DNA from: Rhodospirillaceae bacterium
GTDB lineage: Bacteria; Pseudomonadota; Alphaproteobacteria; Rhodospirillales_A; Casp-alpha2
Length of the DNA stretch: 7,359 bases
Direction: 5' to 3'
NCBI GenBank assembly: GCA_003488105.1
Contig: DNMS01000433.1
Span: 502-7,860, forward strand
Of the stretch, positions 3,288-7,359 are shown in pieces. A program made the translations under genes and the position numbers. Below the pieces are notes generated by a model. That model was not told the DNA's origin. It searched no databases and saw only the letters and a list, made by a program, of their open reading frames with translations. Position 1 is the first letter of the stretch. Each line of letters opens with the position of its first letter.

Positions 3288-6234
3288 CCAAGACGACGGG
3301 CCCCCGCCGGGGGCGGCGCCAGGTCCCGGAAGCGGGGCGGAACGGCATGACGGGAACGCCGACGGAAATGTTCCGCCTGGTGCCGCCGTTGTGATTCGCC
3401 GTCTGCCGGCTCGCCGCAGGGGGGTCTGGGCGACGCTTCTTCTTGTCTGGGCGGCGGTCTGCTTGTCAGCGGGGTCGGCCTGGGCGCAAAGCGGCGACAA
3501 CCGCCATCGTCTCAACCTGCGCGAACCCCTTATCCTGGAATTGCGTCTCGGCGGCCTGCGCCTCAGCGACGGGTTCCCGGCGCTGCTGTCGGGCTCGTCC
3601 TTGGAACTGCCCTTGGGCGACCTTGCCCGGGCCCTTGATTTTCCCATTTCCGCCGATGCCCAGGCGGGCATCGCCGGGGGTTGGTTCCTGGCGGAAAACC
3701 GGCTGTTCTCTCTGTCCCTGGGCCGCCGGGAAGTGACCATCGAAGGCAAGTCGCGGACCTTTGATCCGGCCCTGGTACATGCCGCTGATGGCGACATTTA
3801 CGTCGACGTGCGCCTGTTGTCGCAATGGTTCCCGATCGACATCGCCTTCGACCTGCCCAACCTGACCGCGACCCTGACCTCGCGCGAACCCTTGCCCATC
3901 GAATCCCGGCTGGCCCGGGAAGACGCGCGCGAACGGGCCTTGCGCCAACGCGGCCCGGACCGCGACTATCCCAAGGAGGAACAGTCGCCGGGCCTGATCT
4001 CGGTCCCCCGCGCGGATGTTTATGTTCAGGGCACGCGGGCGACCCACGGATCGCAGGCCAAACGCTTCACTTATTCCTACAATATGACCGGCGCCGCCGA
4101 TGTTGCCGGAACAAACGCCAGCGTGTTCGTGAGCGGCGAGAACGGTCAGGCCGTATCCGACATCCGCACGACCTTCGAGCGCACGGACCTGGACGGCCGC
4201 CTGGGCGAAAGCCTGCTGGGCGACCTGGGCGCCACGCAGATCAGGGGCGGCGACATCTATACCCCGCAGTTCGCCCTGACCACCCGCAGTCAGGTCGCCA
4301 ACGGTGCGACGATCACCAATTTTCCCGTCGGCGGCACCCCTGACGAATTCGACCGCATCACCCTGACCGGGGACCTGCCGTTGGGTTGGGAAATGGAGGT
4401 CTACCGCAACGAAACCCTGATCGACTTCGCCGAGGCACGGTCTGACGGGCGCTATGAATTCACCGACGTGCCGCTTCTGTTCGGGGTCAACGTGGTGCGC
4501 CTGGTATTCTACGGGCCGCAGGGCCAGGTGCGCGAAGAAACCCGCCAGATCCGCGTCGGCCTCGACCAGATCAAGCCGGGTGAGGTCAAGTACGAGATTT
4601 CCGCCGGTCTGCACGACGACCGCTTGATCGCCAACCAGCGTGTATCGGGCACCGACAGCCGGCGCGACCAGGCGCGCATGCTGGCGCGGGTGCAGACGGG
4701 GATCAGCAAGAACCTGTCGCTGGGCGGCAGCATCGTCGCCATTCCCCGCGACGACGGCGGCCGCGACACCTACGTGGGCACGACACTGGCGACCTCGTTC
4801 GGAAACCTGTTCGGCAAGGTCGATCTGGTCAATCAGCAGGACGGCGGCTGGGCCACGCGGATGATGGCGCAAACCTCCATCCTCGGATTTTCGACGATCC
4901 TGGAACACAACATCACGAAGAACTTCCTCAGCGAACAGTTCACCGGCACGGGGGATTCCAAACTCAATTCCTCGACCACCTTGCGGGTCGACGGGGCGAT
5001 TTCCGCGTTCGATCTGCCGCAGATGCCGGTCAGTCTGACCCTTGATCACGACCGCTTCGTCAACGGCGACAAGACGACGACCCTGTCCAACCGCGTGACG
5101 GTGCCCATCGGCCGCCTGTCGGTGACCCATACCCTGGATTATTCGCGGACCAAGACCTCGACGGGTGTGGACAAGACGGCGTCGGGTACCTTCCTGCTGG
5201 GTGGCCGGATCGGTGACGTGCGCCTGCGCGGTACGGTCGGCTACAAGGTGTTGCCGGAAACGGATTACGGCACCATGACCTTGACGGCGGACAAGCGCAT
5301 TTCAAAGAACCTGGAAATCAGTCTGGGGCTTGAACGCTCGGCCCCGCCGGACATCGTCAATTCCGTGTCCTTCGGGCTCAACCGGCTGACCGAATGGTCG
5401 GCCTGGGGCCTGGATCTGGAGTATTCCGACGACGCCGTGTTCCAGGCCCGGGTCAACATGGCGATGTCCTTCGGCGTCAATCCCACGACGGGCCGGCCGC
5501 AGGTCACCGCGGACCGCATCGCCACCCAGGGGGCGTTGATGAGCCGTGTGTTCCTGGATCATAACGGCAACGGCGTGTTCGATGACGGCGACGCGCCGAT
5601 GGAAGGGGTGCGGTTGGAAATCGACCGCGGCATTCAACGCAACAAGACCGACGCCGACGGCTTCGTCTACATCTCCTCGGTCACCCCCAACCGCAATCTG
5701 ATGGTCAAACTCGATGCCGACAGCTTGGGCGATCCGTTCCTGGTGCCGTCGAAAAAGGGGGTGTCGATCGTGGCCTATCCGGGCAGCACGGCACGGGTCG
5801 ACTTCCCCGTGGTCACGACGGGTGAAATCGACGGCACCGTGTTCAAGGTCGAAGGCACCAAGGTGTTTCCCGTTTCCGGGGCCGAGGTTCAGATGCTCGA
5901 TGCCGAGGGCAATGTGGTGCGCGAACTGCGCTCCGCCTTCGATGGCTTCTACCTGATGGAATTCGTGCCTCCCGGTGCCTACAGCCTGCGCATCAATCCG
6001 GAGCAGCTGACCAAGCTGGGCCTGGTGACCGAGGGCGTGCGCCGGGCGACGATCGAAGGTGACGGCACGGTGATCGGCGGCCAGGACTTCGTGCTGCGGG
6101 CGCAGGGCACGGACGCCCCGAGGGATGCGCCGGCGCCGCGCCCCGTTCCCGCGCAAGCCCCTGACCCGGCAGACCTTCCGCCGCCGCCGGCGGCAGTACC
6201 TGTCGTCCCCGTCACGCCGGCCCCGCCGCAATAG
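3268..6234 (+). CDS. usher-like outer-membrane protein with C-terminal SdrD-B-like domain
   Basis: The maximal frame is 988 residues from GTG 3268, overlapping the chaperone by 20 nt. A signal peptide begins only near residue 42 (RRLPARRR, hydrophobic core, AWA|QS at 73/74), so GTG 3391 is the more plausible start; neither GTG has a good ribosome-binding site. Domains: periplasmic N-terminal domain about 80-205; charged linker 206-245; first barrel strands about 250-365; a TcfC-type E-set/plug-like domain about 366-430 (LTGDLPLGWEMEVYRN, then DGRYEFTDVPLLFGVN, then VFYGPQGQVREE); remaining barrel about 440-740; an SdrD-B-like domain 757-850 with an EF-hand-like loop (Asp764, Asn766, Asn768, Asp772, Asp775); a carboxypeptidase-regulatory-like domain 851-945; a proline-rich tail 950-988. 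Ushers catalyse ordered subunit polymerisation and secretion through the outer membrane. No cysteine follows the signal peptide. The tail and calcium-loop domain are unusual for ushers. Confidence 0.85.
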   Translation: MKLRYHNQDDGPPPGAAPGPGSGAERHDGNADGNVPPGAAVVIRRLPARRRGVWATLLLVWAAVCLSAGSAWAQSGDNRHRLNLREPLILELRLGGLRLSDGFPALLSGSSLELPLGDLARALDFPISADAQAGIAGGWFLAENRLFSLSLGRREVTIEGKSRTFDPALVHAADGDIYVDVRLLSQWFPIDIAFDLPNLTATLTSREPLPIESRLAREDARERALRQRGPDRDYPKEEQSPGLISVPRADVYVQGTRATHGSQAKRFTYSYNMTGAADVAGTNASVFVSGENGQAVSDIRTTFERTDLDGRLGESLLGDLGATQIRGGDIYTPQFALTTRSQVANGATITNFPVGGTPDEFDRITLTGDLPLGWEMEVYRNETLIDFAEARSDGRYEFTDVPLLFGVNVVRLVFYGPQGQVREETRQIRVGLDQIKPGEVKYEISAGLHDDRLIANQRVSGTDSRRDQARMLARVQTGISKNLSLGGSIVAIPRDDGGRDTYVGTTLATSFGNLFGKVDLVNQQDGGWATRMMAQTSILGFSTILEHNITKNFLSEQFTGTGDSKLNSSTTLRVDGAISAFDLPQMPVSLTLDHDRFVNGDKTTTLSNRVTVPIGRLSVTHTLDYSRTKTSTGVDKTASGTFLLGGRIGDVRLRGTVGYKVLPETDYGTMTLTADKRISKNLEISLGLERSAPPDIVNSVSFGLNRLTEWSAWGLDLEYSDDAVFQARVNMAMSFGVNPTTGRPQVTADRIATQGALMSRVFLDHNGNGVFDDGDAPMEGVRLEIDRGIQRNKTDADGFVYISSVTPNRNLMVKLDADSLGDPFLVPSKKGVSIVAYPGSTARVDFPVVTTGEIDGTVFKVEGTKVFPVSGAEVQMLDAEGNVVRELRSAFDGFYLMEFVPPGAYSLRINPEQLTKLGLVTEGVRRATIEGDGTVIGGQDFVLRAQGTDAPRDAPAPRPVPAQAPDPADLPPPPAAVPVVPVTPAPPQ
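3300..3314 (+). other. GC hairpin just after the chaperone stop
   Basis: GCCCCC (3300-3305) and GGGGGC (3309-3314) pair around the triloop GCC, 12 nt after the chaperone stop codon. No T-run follows. It lies between the two candidate usher starts, which fits this stretch being intergenic if GTG 3391 is used. Confidence 0.35.
3347..3394 (+). CDS. possible 15-codon leader ORF coupled to usher start
   Basis: ATG 3347 opens a 15-codon frame (MTGTPTEMFRLVPPL) whose TGA (3392-3394) overlaps the in-frame usher codon GTG 3391 as GTGA. A purine-rich AGCGGGGCGGAA (3331-3342) lies just upstream. Such an overlap could couple translation into an usher start that lacks its own ribosome-binding site. It is very short and may be chance; if the usher starts at 3268 it is meaningless. 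Confidence 0.2.
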   Translation: MTGTPTEMFRLVPPL

Positions 6235-6288
6235 TCCGGTAGAAGGGGGTTGGCAGGCTTCGTCCGCTGGGCTTAAGTGGCGGGACGT

Positions 6289-6307
6289 GTCGCCCGCAAC
6301 GGGCGGC
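6289..6307 (+). terminator. hairpin after the usher gene, weak terminator candidate
   Basis: CGCCCG (6291-6296) and CGGGCG (6300-6305) pair around CAA, extendable by one G-U and one G-C pair to 6289/6307. It lies 54 nt after the usher stop and 32 nt before the next gene. No T-run follows on the plus strand; the nearby A-run (6312-6317) comes before the hairpin when read on the minus strand, so it fits neither direction. It may mark the end of the block, or may be only a GC-rich hairpin in the leader of the next gene. Confidence 0.3.
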
Positions 6308-6338
6308 CTTCAAAAAACGACTTAACGGGAGCCCATCC

Positions 6339-7001
6339 ATGGCCATCCAACGGCACAACGTGACCTTTGACCGCCTGTCCGACGACGTGCTTGCCAAATG
6401 GCGCGCGATCCCGCCCGCCATCGTGTCCGACATGATGAACCGCACCCAATGCATGGCCGGGCGCATCAAGCCGGTGAAAAAGGGCATGACGATCTGTGGC
6501 CAGGCGCGCACGGTGACCTGCATGGTCGGCGACAATTCGGCGGCGCATTACGCCATCGGCTTGCTCAACCCGGGTGAGATCCTGGTCATCGACGCCGGCG
6601 GTTATGCCGACGTGGCGGTCTGGGGCGGGATCATGACGCATGGTGCCGTCGCCAAGAAGGCGGGCGGCGTGGTCATCGACGGGGCTATGCGCGACGTCGC
6701 CGAAATCGCCGAAATGGGCCTGTCCGCGTTCTGCGCGGCGCATGTCCCCCAGGGCCCGCACAAGGGCTTCGGCGGCGTTATCGACGGCACGATTTCCTGC
6801 GGCGGGGCGGCGGTGTCGCCGGGCGACATCGTGATCGGCGACGATGACGGCGTGGCCGTGGTGCCGCTGGCTCGTGCCACGGAACTGCTTGCCGCCTCGA
6901 TTCAGAAGATCGCCGACGAGGACGCGACCATCGCCCGCATCAAGGCCGGTGAAACCACGGCCCAGATGATGGCCCTGCCGGAACCGGAATTGCTGCCCTA
7001 A
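6339..7001 (+). CDS. RraA/HMG-aldolase family protein
   Basis: This 220-residue cytoplasmic protein belongs to the RraA-like family, which includes 4-hydroxy-4-methyl-2-oxoglutarate/4-carboxy-4-hydroxy-2-oxoadipate aldolases and RraA, the RNase E inhibitor. ATG 6339 has GGGAG (6327-6331) seven bases upstream. Family landmarks are SDMMNR (30-35), GDNSAAHYAI (64-73), VIDAGGYADVAVWGGIMTHGA (83-103, glycine-rich active-site loop), VIDGAMRD (112-119) and GDIVIGDDDGVAVVP (162-176). Arg118 and Asp119 match the conserved substrate- and metal-site pair of the aldolases, which favours divalent-metal-dependent retro-aldol cleavage or oxaloacetate decarboxylation over a purely regulatory role. Length is normal for the family. 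The next gene starts 22 nt later and they are probably co-transcribed. There is no evident link to the fimbrial block. The exact substrate is not determinable. Confidence 0.88.
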   Translation: MAIQRHNVTFDRLSDDVLAKWRAIPPAIVSDMMNRTQCMAGRIKPVKKGMTICGQARTVTCMVGDNSAAHYAIGLLNPGEILVIDAGGYADVAVWGGIMTHGAVAKKAGGVVIDGAMRDVAEIAEMGLSAFCAAHVPQGPHKGFGGVIDGTISCGGAAVSPGDIVIGDDDGVAVVPLARATELLAASIQKIADEDATIARIKAGETTAQMMALPEPELLP

Positions 7002-7023
7002 ATCCACAAGGACGCCTGCCGCC

Positions 7024-7359
7024 ATGACCGCTCCCGCTTCGCCGTCCGTTGAAACCGTGCGGATCGGCAATGCCGATTTTCCGCGCCGCCGGCTGATTTC
7101 CGGCACACCGCCGCTGGAACGACTGGCCAACCTGTCGGGCCGGGACGGACGCGCCCCGATCCTGGTCAAGCGTGACGACCTGACCGGCCTGGGGCTCGGC
7201 GGCAACAAGGTGCGCAAGTTGGAATTCTACACCGGCCAGGCCCTGGCCCAGGGCTGCGACACTCTGGTCATCACCGGCGCCGTGCAATCCAATTACGTGC
7301 GGGTCACGGCGGCGGCGGCCTGCGCCGCCGGCCTGGACTGTCACATCCAGTTGGAAGAC
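7024..7359 (+). CDS. PLP-dependent D-cysteine desulfhydrase/ACC deaminase family enzyme, 3'-truncated by window
   Basis: The frame is open for 112 codons from ATG 7024 and runs off the window end. AAGGA (7008-7012) is 11 nt upstream. The N-terminus fits fold-type II PLP enzymes of the D-cysteine desulfhydrase/1-aminocyclopropane-1-carboxylate deaminase family (about 330 residues in full): PPLERLANLSG (29-39), ILVKRDDLTGLGLGGNKVRKLEF (46-68), with Lys62 in GGNK as the expected Schiff-base lysine, and TGAVQSNYVR (84-93), which cradles cofactor and substrate. D-cysteine desulfhydrase makes pyruvate, sulfide and ammonia. Most relatives I recall have SNH where this has SNY, so the substrate could differ. 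Pairing with the RraA/aldolase gene suggests a small catabolic unit producing or using keto acids. Only about a third of the protein is visible. Confidence 0.88.
   Translation, partial: MTAPASPSVETVRIGNADFPRRRLISGTPPLERLANLSGRDGRAPILVKRDDLTGLGLGGNKVRKLEFYTGQALAQGCDTLVITGAVQSNYVRVTAAAACAAGLDCHIQLED

Noticed and set aside
3466..5130. 554-codon open frame on the minus strand inside the usher gene
   Set aside because: It is a mirror of the usher codons. The product is rich in Arg, Gly, Gln and His with no recognisable domain, and the usher reading has consistent domain order.
5302..6231. 309-codon minus-strand frame over the usher C-terminus
   Set aside because: It is antisense to the well-supported SdrD-B-like and carboxypeptidase-regulatory-like domains, and its composition is typical of a shadow frame.
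6273..7217. 314-codon minus-strand frame over the RraA-family gene
   Set aside because: The plus strand carries clear RraA-family and PLP-enzyme motifs. The minus translation is His/Arg-rich without domains.
1..7359. CRISPR array, tRNA/rRNA genes, insertion-sequence ends
   Set aside because: I found no regularly spaced long repeats, no cloverleaf-like sequence, and no transposase or terminal repeat.

Overview
The window is GC-rich with strongly G/C-ending codons. Together with the protein styles this suggests an alphaproteobacterium, perhaps of the Rhodospirillales type; nothing in the sequence fixes the genus. All recognisable genes lie on the plus strand.

Layout. Positions 1-469 hold no convincing gene. 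They contain a perfect short inverted repeat (124-144), an array of 11-bp-spaced direct repeats (229-268) next to possible promoter elements, and a roughly 170-nt probable leader with two small hairpins. Next comes a five-gene block (470-6234): three secreted DUF4402-type subunit-like proteins (470-964, 1063-1584, 1683-2372), a PapD-like periplasmic chaperone (2439-3287) and a large usher-like outer-membrane protein (3268-6234, true start possibly 3391). A separate metabolic pair follows: an RraA/HMG-aldolase family protein (6339-7001) and the first 112 codons of a PLP-dependent D-cysteine desulfhydrase/ACC deaminase family enzyme (7024 to the window end).

How the genes work together. The five-gene block has the parts list and order of a chaperone-usher fimbrial system: exported beta-rich subunits, a periplasmic chaperone, and a 24-stranded-barrel-type usher interrupted by a plug/E-set-like domain. 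The details depart from the classical Pap/Fim systems. The subunits are DUF4402 proteins rather than classical pilins. All mature proteins of the block appear cysteine-free. The usher carries a C-terminal SdrD-B-like domain with an EF-hand-like calcium loop, a second carboxypeptidase-regulatory-like domain and a proline-rich tail. I infer a divergent chaperone-usher surface fibre or adhesin system.

A strong hairpin lies just after the first subunit gene and a weaker one lies between the subunits and the assembly genes. Both are placed where they could set subunit-to-machinery expression ratios. The last two genes look unrelated and probably belong to an amino/keto-acid catabolic unit running off the window.
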